In this document: in pieces, positions 21,414-27,859 of the stretch
How the letters are laid out: each line of letters opens with the position of its first letter
How positions within the stretch are numbered: the first letter of the stretch is position 1
IMG/VR virus record: IMGVR_UViG_3300038678_000061
Span: 1-44,008 of that record
Length of the DNA stretch: 44,008 bases
DNA from: a virus
Direction: 5' to 3' (one strand)
Translations under genes and position numbers: made by a program
The notes under the pieces: model-generated
What the model was told of the DNA's origin: nothing
Seen by the model: the letters and a program-made list of their open reading frames with translations, nothing else
Database searches by the model: none

Positions 21414-22119
21414 GCATTTTACAGACTCTTTATCAGATCCATTTATAGAAGAATTAATGGATAATTTTTCTCATGCCGGATATGTTGCATGGTTTGGATT
21501 GATAGAAATAATCTGCAAGGAAAATGGAAATAAATTAACAGGAAAGTTAGAAATTTCTCCGACATATCTCAAGCGAAAGTTGAGGATAAGTTCAGCAAAA
21601 CTCAAACAAATCTTCAGCTTTTGTTCAACAAACGGTAAACTTTTGTTTGACTTTTCTCAAGAAAAATGGAGTTTCGACTTTCCTAAAGTAGCGGAAATAA
21701 AGGATAACTACACAAAAGACTTGCAAGTTGCTAGCAAGAAACCTTCCAAGCATAAAGAAGAAGAGGTAGAAGTAGAAGTAAAAGCAGAAGAAGAAAAGAA
21801 AAAGACTAAGAAGCCTTCAGTTGTTCCTTCTATTTCTATTCAAGGATTAGCAGATGGATGGAATGAGATTGTCGCTACTGAAGATGGTTTTAAGAAAGTC
21901 ACCAAATTAACCGATGATCGTAAAAAAAGAATAAGAGCCAGATTAAGGACTCATCCTGAAGAAGAGTTTTGGAATAAAGTATTAAACAAAATACCCAGAG
22001 TTCCTTTTCTATCCGGCAAGAATGATAGAAAGTGGAGGGCTGATTTTGATTTTCTTATTAAAAATGACGAAAACGCTTTAAAAATATATGAGGGTAAATA
22101 CGATGCTGATAAAAAATAG
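21400..22119 (+). CDS. Probable replication initiation / replisome organiser protein
   Basis: A 239-residue protein starting at GTG 21400, overlapping the HNH gene. Residues 1-105 resemble the Lin1244/Lin1753-type N-terminal domain of phage replication organisers ('WYKHFTDSLSDPFIEELMDNFSHAGYVAWFGLIEIICKE...LEISPTYLKRKLRISSAKLKQIFSFCSTNGKL'). A highly charged linker follows (EEEVEVEVKAEEEKKKTKK), then a C-terminal domain ('RIRARLRTHPEEEFWNKVLNKIPRVPFLSGKNDRKWRADFDFLIKN') common to such proteins. No helicase gene is found, so host DnaB is probably recruited. Confidence 0.72.
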   Translation: MKWYKHFTDSLSDPFIEELMDNFSHAGYVAWFGLIEIICKENGNKLTGKLEISPTYLKRKLRISSAKLKQIFSFCSTNGKLLFDFSQEKWSFDFPKVAEIKDNYTKDLQVASKKPSKHKEEEVEVEVKAEEEKKKTKKPSVVPSISIQGLADGWNEIVATEDGFKKVTKLTDDRKKRIRARLRTHPEEEFWNKVLNKIPRVPFLSGKNDRKWRADFDFLIKNDENALKIYEGKYDADKK

Positions 22120-22131
22120 TAAGGAGGGAAT

Positions 22132-22320
22132 ATGGCTTCACCGGATGATGTAATGGAAATCAGGACAGACGGCAAATTTATAAATACTTTTGTCTACAAA
22201 CAAAGAAAAAAATATAAACGCTTATTCAGGCTTACTGGAATAGAAATAGTAAATTTAACTACATGTGAGACCGTTAATAAGAAGACTATTTTTGCCGACT
22301 CGCAGGAGGGGGAGGACTAA
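22132..22320 (+). CDS. Hypothetical small protein
   Basis: A 62-residue protein with a strong aaggaggga ribosome site. It has a basic centre ('VYKQRKKYKRLFRLTGIEIVNL') and an acidic end. Its stop overlaps the next ATG. No family recognised. Confidence 0.55.
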   Translation: MASPDDVMEIRTDGKFINTFVYKQRKKYKRLFRLTGIEIVNLTTCETVNKKTIFADSQEGED

Positions 22321-22673
22321 TGCTGAGAAAAGATGATAGAAAAGAAAGTAAAAGTATAGGTAAATTTCAAGCCACTAGGTGCCAGTTTGAGAAATACGGC
22401 CGGCCATGTAGATTAACAGGAACTAGCAGTTCAAGTAATGGGGAAGAGGCCAGGTTCTATTGCTCTTTCCATAACGATGTTTTAACTATGAGCGATAACC
22501 TGAATACGTTTAAAGAGTTCGAGCAATGGCATAAAGACTTTATGATCCACTATCCCTTGAAGTTTTACGGGAACCCCGTATACACTAAAGAAGGGGTTTT
22601 TACGGGCTATAGGGGCGGTGATTTCCATGATGAGAACACAAAGAAATTATGGGCCATGATGGGTAATAGTTGA
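22320..22673 (+). CDS. Hypothetical Cys/His-containing protein
   Basis: A 117-residue protein. 'TRCQFEKYGRPCRLTGTSSSS...ARFYCSFHND' is a plausible zinc-binding motif (C..C..C..H) like those in small phage DNA-associated proteins; the rest ('EFEQWHKDFMIHYPLKFYGNP...') is aromatic-rich. ggaggggga provides a strong ribosome site. Function unknown. Confidence 0.62.
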   Translation: MLRKDDRKESKSIGKFQATRCQFEKYGRPCRLTGTSSSSNGEEARFYCSFHNDVLTMSDNLNTFKEFEQWHKDFMIHYPLKFYGNPVYTKEGVFTGYRGGDFHDENTKKLWAMMGNS

Positions 22674-22733
22674 TTGTTTTTGATTGGGAGAGTCACAGAA
22701 GTAAGAAATAACTTTGAATGGAGGAGGATTGAG

Positions 22734-23006
22734 ATGTCGAAATGCTGGTGTAAGACAGGAATGACTATAGTTACCTTGGAAGATGTAGGGGAACATCACC
22801 ATAGAATGTGTCCGAAGTACAAGACAGAGAAGCATCCATATCTATTTTATTATGAAGACGGAGTGAACTCTTTTATACCTGCTCCTGACGAGGTGTTGAA
22901 TATTATAGATTTGGAACACTCCATAGAGTTAGATGAAGAAGTGGAGATTAGATTCAGGCGGTTTGATATGACTGATGAAGAGTTTGACGCTTTGCCCGTA
23001 GAATAA
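22734..23006 (+). CDS. Hypothetical Cys-rich protein
   Basis: A 90-residue protein read from ATG 22734, which follows aggaggattgag; a longer frame from 22674 has no ribosome site. It begins 'SKCWCKTGMTIVTLEDVGEHHHRMCP', a Cys/His cluster, and has an acidic second half. No family recognised. Confidence 0.58.
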   Translation: MSKCWCKTGMTIVTLEDVGEHHHRMCPKYKTEKHPYLFYYEDGVNSFIPAPDEVLNIIDLEHSIELDEEVEIRFRRFDMTDEEFDALPVE

Positions 23007-23079
23007 GATACTAAATTAGATGCAAGGTCCTTATGGAATAAAAGGGCATAACTTTGAATGGGAATAGGGAGGGAAGCTT

Positions 23080-23523
23080 ATGGAAGGGAAATGGAAGCAA
23101 GGGTCTTATAAGCATGGGCCGCAGCCAAGCGTGACATATCAATTATCACACTTACAGCAAAAGCCATTAAGATATTTTTCAAATGTAGGGTATAAGCATG
23201 AAGGAGTGCGGAGGGACAACATAAATGCAATAAAGAGAATATGTGGGTTTAGGCTTGCTAATGGAATTGAATTTTTAACATATTATTATTTGGGCCGCGT
23301 TCGATTCCCTTTTCATTGTCAATGGTTGAAAGAACGGGGATGCGAATTAAGCGTTTTTGATCCTGGTGGATGTACTATTATCTGGTCAAGAATTATCAAG
23401 GTAACGAAAGGCCAAAGAATCCCAAAAAAGGATTTAGATGAGCTTGGCACGGTATTAAAAGAACAGTCTGATCTTATCCATAGTGCACTCAGAGAGATAT
23501 ACAATAAACCAGAGAATAAATAA
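23080..23523 (+). CDS. Hypothetical protein
   Basis: A 147-residue basic protein, unrecognised. Aromatic and basic residues dominate ('YKHGPQPSVTYQLSHLQQKPLRYFSNVGYKHEGVRRDNINAIKRICGFRLANGIEFLTYYYLGRVRFPFHCQWLK'), ending in a helix. A strong gggaggga ribosome site precedes ATG 23080. The preceding 73 bases hold a repeat of an ATAACTTTGAATGG element also found at 22708. Confidence 0.58.
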   Translation: MEGKWKQGSYKHGPQPSVTYQLSHLQQKPLRYFSNVGYKHEGVRRDNINAIKRICGFRLANGIEFLTYYYLGRVRFPFHCQWLKERGCELSVFDPGGCTIIWSRIIKVTKGQRIPKKDLDELGTVLKEQSDLIHSALREIYNKPENK

Positions 23524-23562
23524 ATTTGATTACCGGATTAAGATGCAGAAGGAGAGAGGGAT

Positions 23563-23883
23563 ATGACAAGCAACCAAAAGAAAGCTCTTGACAGATTATG
23601 GCAGGCTAAGATCACTGGCGGCGAATGTTGGTATCCTGGATGTCACAAGGAAGGGAACGAGGGCCATCACACTATAAAGCGCCGTTTCCTAAATACAAGA
23701 TGGGACGTAGCAAATGGGCGGGGGCTATGTCGAGGGCATCATGACTGGGCAGAAAGAAACCCTATAGCTTACGAGGTTTTGATTACAGAGGAGATAGGGC
23801 TAGAAGCCTATGAAGCACTAAGGCAAAAGTCTTTAATGGTTGTAAAGCAATTTTATGATGAAATTCGGGAGGATTTGAAATGA
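23563..23883 (+). CDS. HNH-type nuclease (Ref-like)
   Basis: A 106-residue protein with 'CWYPGCHKEGNEGHHTIKRRFLNTRWDVANGRGLCRGHHDWAERNP', an HNH fold with zinc cysteines, the GHH catalytic pair and a late C-x2-HH. Spacing recalls the C-terminal domain of the P1 Ref nuclease (RecA-dependent) and other small phage HNH proteins. Its stop overlaps the next start. Probably a recombination or defence-related nuclease. Confidence 0.78.
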   Translation: MTSNQKKALDRLWQAKITGGECWYPGCHKEGNEGHHTIKRRFLNTRWDVANGRGLCRGHHDWAERNPIAYEVLITEEIGLEAYEALRQKSLMVVKQFYDEIREDLK

Positions 23884-24095
23884 TATGTGATTTATGTAGG
23901 GAAGCTATGGGGATGCCAAAAATGGATTGGATTAATATTGAAGACAAGTTGCCAGAAGATGAAGAAGAATGGGTGTTGACGTATGAACCTTTATATGGAG
24001 TTCAATTTTGTTCGCTCAATAGTGCTATATGGAGAAATACTAGACCTGGATTTTGGATGCAAGCACCTGAACCACCAAAGGAGGAATCATGCTAA
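23880..24095 (+). CDS. DUF551-like protein
   Basis: A 71-residue protein with a short Cys-containing head ('ICDLCREAMGMPK') followed by 'DWINIEDKLPEDEEEWVLTYEPLYGVQFCS...GFWMQAPEPP', the DUF551 pattern with W-I-x-V/I-E-D-x-L-P and the final P-x-P-P. It is the second of three DUF551-type genes in this genome. Function unknown in the family. Confidence 0.75.
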   Translation: MICDLCREAMGMPKMDWINIEDKLPEDEEEWVLTYEPLYGVQFCSLNSAIWRNTRPGFWMQAPEPPKEESC

Positions 24096-24199
24096 CTATT
24101 AAAGAAGTAAAGAAGGAATATTTCAGGATAGAAAAGCTATTAGGCAAGACGGCATTAAGTAGAGACCAGTATAATCAAAGGATAAACCATGAAAGCTAA
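24089..24199 (+). CDS. Short hypothetical peptide
   Basis: A 36-residue frame with a perfect ggagg ribosome site seven bases upstream, overlapping the DUF551 stop. 'LTIKEVKKEYFRIEKLLGKTALSRDQYNQRIN' is a single charged helix. Coding status rests on the ribosome site and tight overlaps. Confidence 0.5.
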   Translation: MLTIKEVKKEYFRIEKLLGKTALSRDQYNQRINHES

Positions 24200-24269
24200 A
24201 ACCTTCAGCCTTGCCTCTCTAAACTCTATGAAGGCGGCAAAGGCTTATCTTGAGGGGATAGAGTTGTGA
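24189..24269 (+). CDS. Short hypothetical peptide
   Basis: A 26-residue frame ('KAKTFSLASLNSMKAAKAYLEGIEL') overlapping the previous and following genes. It lacks a clear ribosome site and may simply couple translation to the DUF1367-like gene. Confidence 0.35.
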   Translation: MKAKTFSLASLNSMKAAKAYLEGIEL

Positions 24270-24709
24270 AGCTTTATCTTAGAAAAGTAGGCAATACTTA
24301 TATTGTCGATTCTGGGGATGACACAGATATTAAAAACGGTGAGATCGTAAGTGCCGAGATTAAGCGGCCCAGGAATTATAGGTTTTTAAAGAAATATTTT
24401 ACTTTAATCAATTATGCTTTCGGAGTATGGGAGCCGGAATGCTTAGATTATAACGGGCAACCAGTAGGGAAAAGCTTTGATCGGTTCAGGGATGATATAA
24501 CTATCCTTGCCGGATATTATACGCTTTCTGAGAATATCAAGGGCGAGCCTAAGGCTGAGGCTAAAAGTATTTCCTTTGGGAAGATGCAGGAAGATGAATT
24601 TAGTTGTTTGTACTCCAAGACAATCGATGTGATTTTGAAGCATGTCTTAAGGAACTATACGAGGGAAGACGTGGACAGTGTGGTTGATAACATAATCGGC
24701 TTCGATTAA
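24266..24709 (+). CDS. DUF1367-like protein (recombination-associated)
   Basis: A 147-residue protein from GTG 24266. It matches the DUF1367 pattern: 'EIVSAEIKRPRNYRFLKKYFTLINYAFGVWEP' is the conserved N-terminal block (K-R-x-R-N...H/R-x-K-K-x-F-x-L), and 'ISFGKMQEDEFSCLYSKTIDVILKHVL' the C-terminal one. These proteins occur near nin-region genes of lambdoid phages and are thought to act in recombination, without firm proof. It ends the unit before the promoter at 24740. Confidence 0.82.
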   Translation: MKLYLRKVGNTYIVDSGDDTDIKNGEIVSAEIKRPRNYRFLKKYFTLINYAFGVWEPECLDYNGQPVGKSFDRFRDDITILAGYYTLSENIKGEPKAEAKSISFGKMQEDEFSCLYSKTIDVILKHVLRNYTREDVDSVVDNIIGFD

Positions 24710-24739
24710 TATTTATTTTACCCTTTGTGTATTTTTATA

Positions 24740-24768
24740 TTGACACGGTGGGCAAGATTAGATATACT
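24740..24768 (+). promoter_or_regulatory. Strong sigma-70-type promoter
   Basis: TTGACA at 24740-24745, a 17-base spacer and TATACT at 24763-24768, 45 bases before the next gene in an otherwise gene-free gap. It should drive 24813-25699 including an XRE-like regulator. Confidence 0.85.
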
Positions 24769-24812
24769 TAGTTTCAAGAGGTAAGGGAAACTAAAAATTA
24801 GGGAGACTCAAA

Positions 24813-25034
24813 ATGCTCAAGCCAAAAAACATATCAAAGATTAAGTTCAGCCACTCGCTGGGGCATTTCACAAAAGAAGGCTTTGCTATAGAGGCAATGC
24901 CTGGTTGTTATGTAGCTGATGCAAACGGCGAGATAATGACTTTCTCTTTAAAGAGAATATGCCAGGACGTCATAGGGCAGTTTCATGAAGACAAGACAGA
25001 GCTTAGCTTTGTTGAGCCAGAGGTTTTATCGTAA
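24813..25034 (+). CDS. Hypothetical small protein
   Basis: A 73-residue protein, first gene after the promoter at 24740, with ribosome site tagggaga. The sequence ('HFTKEGFAIEAMPGCYVADANGEIMTFSLKRICQDVIGQFH') suggests a small alpha/beta fold, unrecognised. TAATG overlap with the next gene. Confidence 0.58.
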   Translation: MLKPKNISKIKFSHSLGHFTKEGFAIEAMPGCYVADANGEIMTFSLKRICQDVIGQFHEDKTELSFVEPEVLS

Positions 25035-25261
25035 TGCAGTCGGGGGTTCACGATAGTAATGGACAGGAGATTAAAGAGGGCGACAAGGTGCAAATTTCAG
25101 TACAGGCGATGACAGGGAAGCCAGTTGTGAGTATTCAGTCAGTTGGGTTTATCAGAGGAGCCTATCGATATATGTCCGAGGCTGGCAAAATTAATTCATG
25201 TATAGGCGATCTAGGCCATAATTGCACGACTGTAGTTATAGGCAATGAGGAGACATCATGA
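25034..25261 (+). CDS. Hypothetical small beta-rich protein
   Basis: A 75-residue protein with a small SH3-like start ('GVHDSNGQEIKEGDKVQISVQAMTGKPVVSIQSVGFIRGAYRYM'). 'D-x-N-G-x-E-I-K-x-G-D-x-V' is a common opening of YopX/SH3-like phage proteins. It overlaps both neighbours by one to four bases. Confidence 0.6.
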   Translation: MQSGVHDSNGQEIKEGDKVQISVQAMTGKPVVSIQSVGFIRGAYRYMSEAGKINSCIGDLGHNCTTVVIGNEETS

Positions 25262-25431
25262 CTAAGCACGAACTAAAACAAACCAGAAAGAATCTCGGCC
25301 TTTCCGTTAAGGAAGCAGCAAAGACATTTAAAGTATCATATTCCGGTTGGGGTAAATGGGAACGAGGGGAAAGACCGATACCAGGGTTATTGACGGTGGC
25401 CTTGGAGTTGTATGGTTATCTGAACGTCTGA
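25258..25431 (+). CDS. Small XRE-type helix-turn-helix protein
   Basis: A 57-residue protein, almost entirely an HTH domain: 'LKQTRKNLGLSVKEAAKTFKVSYSGWGKWERGERPIPGLLTVALELYG'. It lies downstream of the promoter at 24740 and upstream of the one at 25674, and so could time late gene expression. The start ATG overlaps the previous stop. Confidence 0.78.
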   Translation: MTKHELKQTRKNLGLSVKEAAKTFKVSYSGWGKWERGERPIPGLLTVALELYGYLNV

Positions 25432-25486
25432 TTTTGGGCGCTTGTTGTTTGGGCTATATGGTAAAATCAATCAAGGGAGAATGACC

Positions 25487-25699
25487 ATGAATCTACAAGA
25501 TGAATTGCTAAAAACAGGGAAAGCCGACGCGACAGCACAACCGGGCTGGTATGTGAAAACAAATGAAGAAGCCGAATATTTCTGGTATAGAAAAGACACG
25601 CATGAAGTTATCAGAGAATTGCGAGTCAGTGAAGCGTTTGGCTATATTTGGAAATCCTACCAATGCCCAAGATTTGACAACCTGAGTAAAGTATTATAA
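25487..25699 (+). CDS. Hypothetical small protein
   Basis: A 70-residue protein from ATG 25487, preceded by gggagaatgacc, a ribosome-site variant shared by several accessory genes here. 'TAQPGWYVKTNEEAEYFWYRKDTHEVIRELRV' suggests a compact beta domain. Its last 26 bases form the promoter at 25674. Unrecognised. Confidence 0.55.
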   Translation: MNLQDELLKTGKADATAQPGWYVKTNEEAEYFWYRKDTHEVIRELRVSEAFGYIWKSYQCPRFDNLSKVL

Positions 25700-25702
25700 A
25701 AT
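25674..25702 (+). promoter_or_regulatory. Strong sigma-70-type promoter before tRNA-like RNA 2 and terminase
   Basis: TTGACA at 25674-25679, a 17-base spacer and TAAAAT at 25697-25702. The start near 25709 gives a leader of about 280 bases that contains tRNA-like RNA 2 before the small terminase gene. Confidence 0.83.
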
Positions 25703-25792
25703 AATAACTTATACCCTCGGAAGATCCTTGTCGGCATGTATGGCAGCACTCTTCAAATCGCAAGGAAGGAAGGATTGTTTAATTAATCAGGT

Positions 25793-25972
25793 TGAGAGAT
25801 AGTGGCGGAATAGGTAAACGCTGTTTGGGAATCCTTCCTCTGATTGCTGGTATATGTGCCAGAACGTAGAAAAGGAAATTGTAGGGTGACTATACAGGTA
25901 ACAAATTGATAGCTTAATAAATAGGGGACAATAGCTGGCGCCCCATCCTGTCAAATCCCTGCCTATCTCTCA
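25793..25972 (+). ncRNA. tRNA-like RNA 2 with interrupted T-loop
   Basis: Ends pair over 10 bases, TGAGAGATAG/CTATCTCTCA (25793-25802/25963-25972). The D-arm is GCG/CGC (25805-25807/25819-25821) with loop GAATAGGTAAA, including the GG and A of real D-loops. T-stem GTAGGG/CCCTGC (25881-25886/25957-25962). The T-loop is split by an inserted stem ACAGG/CCTGT (25894-25898/25947-25951). The middle has CTGGTA/TGCCAG and TTCCT/AGGAA stems. Compared with RNA 1, D-arm, T-stem and the flanks GGGTGACTATAC and GTCAAATCCCTGC are conserved while outer and inserted stems change on both strands. It lies in the leader of the terminase genes. Confidence 0.8.
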
Positions 25973-25991
25973 CATTTAAGAAAGGTAAGTT

Positions 25992-26516
25992 ATGAGTGAA
26001 GAAGAAAAGATTGATAAGCGTATAGGCAACCGTTTCTGGGAGATGCGAAGCACTCACGGACGCAACCCCATATTCAAAGATTCGGCTCAATTATGGGATG
26101 CCTGTATTCAATATTTCGAATGGGTAGAACAAAACCCCTTGAAGGAACAAAAGCTTTTTAGCTTTCAGGGAGAAACCCACACCGGAACCGTTGACAAAAT
26201 GCGGGCTATGACCATCGGGGGGATGTGTATATTTCTTGATATATGCGAAAAGACTTGGGCAAACTACCGGAATAATAAAGATTTTTTACAAGTCGTTATG
26301 AGAGTTGAGCGAGTCATAAGAGATCAGAAGTTCTCTGGAGCCTCGGCAGACCTCTTGAATGCGAATATTATTGCACGGGACCTCGGTCTCAAAGATATGA
26401 CAAGCATTGACCATTCAGGGGGCATATCCTTTGCAGACGGCCTTAAGAAGATAGGCGAAACAGTAAAGGCGAACCCGGAGCTTGAAAAGAAGCTTGAAGA
26501 TGAATTGACCGATTAA
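25992..26516 (+). CDS. terS: Terminase small subunit
   Basis: A 174-residue protein with the pattern of DNA-packaging small subunits of this phage group: 'GRNPIFKDSAQLWDACIQYFEWVEQNPLKEQKLFSFQGETHTGTVDKMRAMTIGGMCIFLDICEKTWANYRNN' (including the HTH-like central part) and 'FSGASADLLNANIIARDLGLKD'. It recognises phage DNA and starts packaging with the large subunit at 28463; eight or so genes lie between them, which is unusual. The stop codon lies inside the closing stem of the RNA at 26512-26647. Confidence 0.85.
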   Translation: MSEEEKIDKRIGNRFWEMRSTHGRNPIFKDSAQLWDACIQYFEWVEQNPLKEQKLFSFQGETHTGTVDKMRAMTIGGMCIFLDICEKTWANYRNNKDFLQVVMRVERVIRDQKFSGASADLLNANIIARDLGLKDMTSIDHSGGISFADGLKKIGETVKANPELEKKLEDELTD

Positions 26517-26647
26517 GTATTTAAGGGTGGGCGGTTCAACTCCGTCGGAGGTGAGTACGGTGGGCGGGTTCAATTCCCGTCAGGCGAGTGGGGAGGGTCC
26601 CAGCCTAAACGGGTAGCCGGAAGAGCCTCCACCCTTAAATACTTAAT
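26512..26647 (+). ncRNA. Structured RNA with two T-arm-like hairpins (Y-RNA-like layout)
   Basis: A 19-bp perfect helix (26512-26530 with 26629-26647) joins the ends. Inside are two hairpins that look like tRNA T-arms: GGCGG-TTCAACT-CCGTC at 26530-26546 (its first pair competes with the outer helix) and GGCGGG-TTCAATT-CCCGTC at 26563-26581, each with a 7-base T-loop. A GGGA/TCCC hairpin follows (26591-26601). A long end helix plus tRNA-like elbow parts is the layout of bacterial Y RNAs (YrlA), but I cannot confirm membership and no Ro60-like gene is present. It is not followed by a T tract typical of terminators. Confidence 0.78.
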
Positions 26648-26676
26648 AAAAAATTGACCGACTAAGGAGAAGACCG

Positions 26677-26877
26677 ATGAATAAGTGGATAGATGTTGAA
26701 GATAGATTGCCAGAATTTGGGCCTCATATAGTTTGTTTGAAAAGCAAAAGCGTAATGGAAGCAAATTTCTCTCCTATACCTCACGCATATTGGTTCAAGA
26801 TCGGTGTTGACAAGATACATCCCGACAACCCCGTTACTCACTGGATGCCATTACCGGAACCGCCTAATGCCAAATAA
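26677..26877 (+). CDS. DUF551 protein
   Basis: A 66-residue complete DUF551 protein: 'KWIDVEDRLPEFGPHIVCLKSK...AYWFKIGVDKIHPDNPVTHWMPLPEPP'. Ribosome site aaggagaagaccg. It is the best-preserved of the three DUF551 genes here and shows that the domain normally begins within a few residues of the start codon, unlike the cassette-borne copy at 17009. Unknown function. Confidence 0.85.
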   Translation: MNKWIDVEDRLPEFGPHIVCLKSKSVMEANFSPIPHAYWFKIGVDKIHPDNPVTHWMPLPEPPNAK

Positions 26878-27088
26878 ACAACTAATCAAAAGACTACGCG
26901 AAGCCTTCAACCTACCTGAAAGCATGGTATCGGATGAAAAGGTTTTGGTGTGCACAAAGGACACTTTAATTCGTGCCGGAGTTGAGTTTAATATGGCGGC
27001 TGAGCCGTTAATTGATGCGCTGAAAGAAGAGTTTCGGCGGGTAACGGCAAAGATGCCAGTAAATTTTATTAGGGGGAGGGTTGACTGA
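26867..27088 (+). CDS. Hypothetical protein
   Basis: A 73-residue protein starting at ATG 26867 within the DUF551 gene's end. Helical ('NKQLIKRLREAFNLPESMVSDEKVLVCTKDTLIRAGVEFNMAAEPLIDALKEEFRRV'). Its stop overlaps the YopX-like gene start. No family recognised. Confidence 0.55.
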   Translation: MPNKQLIKRLREAFNLPESMVSDEKVLVCTKDTLIRAGVEFNMAAEPLIDALKEEFRRVTAKMPVNFIRGRVD

Positions 27089-27453
27089 TGAGAGAGATTA
27101 AGTTTAGGGCTTGGGATGAAGAATTAAAATTTATGGTAAATGAGTATATTTATTTTGTTGGTTTTGATGGGAGTGTTTGGTTTAATAATTGTGATAATAG
27201 CGGAGATGATCTAATTGACCAGACATCTAAGTTGAAGATCATGCAATTCACCGGCCTCAAAGATAAGAACGGCTTGACAGAATTATATGAAGGTGATATT
27301 ATAGATGTAAATGGATTAAAGGTAGGTAATCAATATGAAAACAAAGGACTACTCCAAGACCCAACTAATCTCCTTATACAGGGATTTGGAACATCGACTT
27401 GGGAGGCAACCAACAAAGAAGCAATGGGGAGAGGATGCAAATACTCCGAGTGA
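27088..27453 (+). CDS. YopX-like protein, truncated by HNH gene
   Basis: A 121-residue frame. The first 80 residues are a YopX N-terminus: 'REIKFRAWDEELKFMVNEY...LKIMQFTGLKDKNGLTELYEGDIIDVNG'. After 'EGDIIDVNG' the family pattern stops and the remaining 40 residues are unrelated, because they are out-of-frame reading of the HNH gene that begins at 27335. It therefore looks like a YopX gene broken by a homing-endonuclease insertion or replaced at its 3' end. Confidence 0.75.
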   Translation: MREIKFRAWDEELKFMVNEYIYFVGFDGSVWFNNCDNSGDDLIDQTSKLKIMQFTGLKDKNGLTELYEGDIIDVNGLKVGNQYENKGLLQDPTNLLIQGFGTSTWEATNKEAMGRGCKYSE

Positions 27454-27859
27454 TATGCCCATTAGATGCAATTTTGGAACATGGAATGCTTTTGTATTAG
27501 AAACTGGGGGGGAACCATATAAACCTTATTTGTCTGAATTAGCAAAGAAAAATAAAATACTTGCAAAGAAGGGCAAAAGAAGTAGCAATTGGAAGGGCGG
27601 GAGAATCCTTGATAGATTAGGTTATATTCAAATTTGGATGCCAGATCACCCAAATTCAAAAGGTGGTGGCTATATTCATGAGCATAGACTTATTATGAGC
27701 AATCATCTTGAAAGACCATTAGAACAACAAGAATCAGTACATCATAAAAATGGTATTAAGGATGATAACAGATTAGAGAATCTTGAATTAATGACAAAAA
27801 GGGTGCATCGTGGAATTGTAGAGTGTCCCCATTGTCGTGAGGAGTTTTCGATAAGATGA
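27335..27859 (+). CDS. HNH homing endonuclease
   Basis: A 174-residue protein beginning inside the YopX-like gene. Residues 1-60 form an HNH-associated DNA-binding repeat ('LEHRLGRQPTKKQWGEDANTPSDMPIRCNFGTWNAFVLETGGEP'). The nuclease follows: 'HEHRLIMSNHLERPLEQQESVHHKNGIKDDNRLENLELMTKRVHRG' with the catalytic VHHKNG and N residues, then a CPHC zinc-type end. Free-standing homing enzyme; its position overlapping a truncated YopX gene suggests recent insertion. Confidence 0.88.
   Translation: MKTKDYSKTQLISLYRDLEHRLGRQPTKKQWGEDANTPSDMPIRCNFGTWNAFVLETGGEPYKPYLSELAKKNKILAKKGKRSSNWKGGRILDRLGYIQIWMPDHPNSKGGGYIHEHRLIMSNHLERPLEQQESVHHKNGIKDDNRLENLELMTKRVHRGIVECPHCREEFSIR

Noticed and set aside
22708-23061. 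ATAACTTTGAATGG at 22708-22721 and 23048-23061 as further attC left halves
   Set aside because: They resemble the left part of site D2, but I found no paired inner boxes or right box nearby, so they are left as a short repeat of unknown meaning.
26592-26628. HDV-like ribozyme core (GGTCCCAGCC similarity)
   Set aside because: Only a short sequence resemblance; the nested P1/P2 double pseudoknot pairing cannot be formed.
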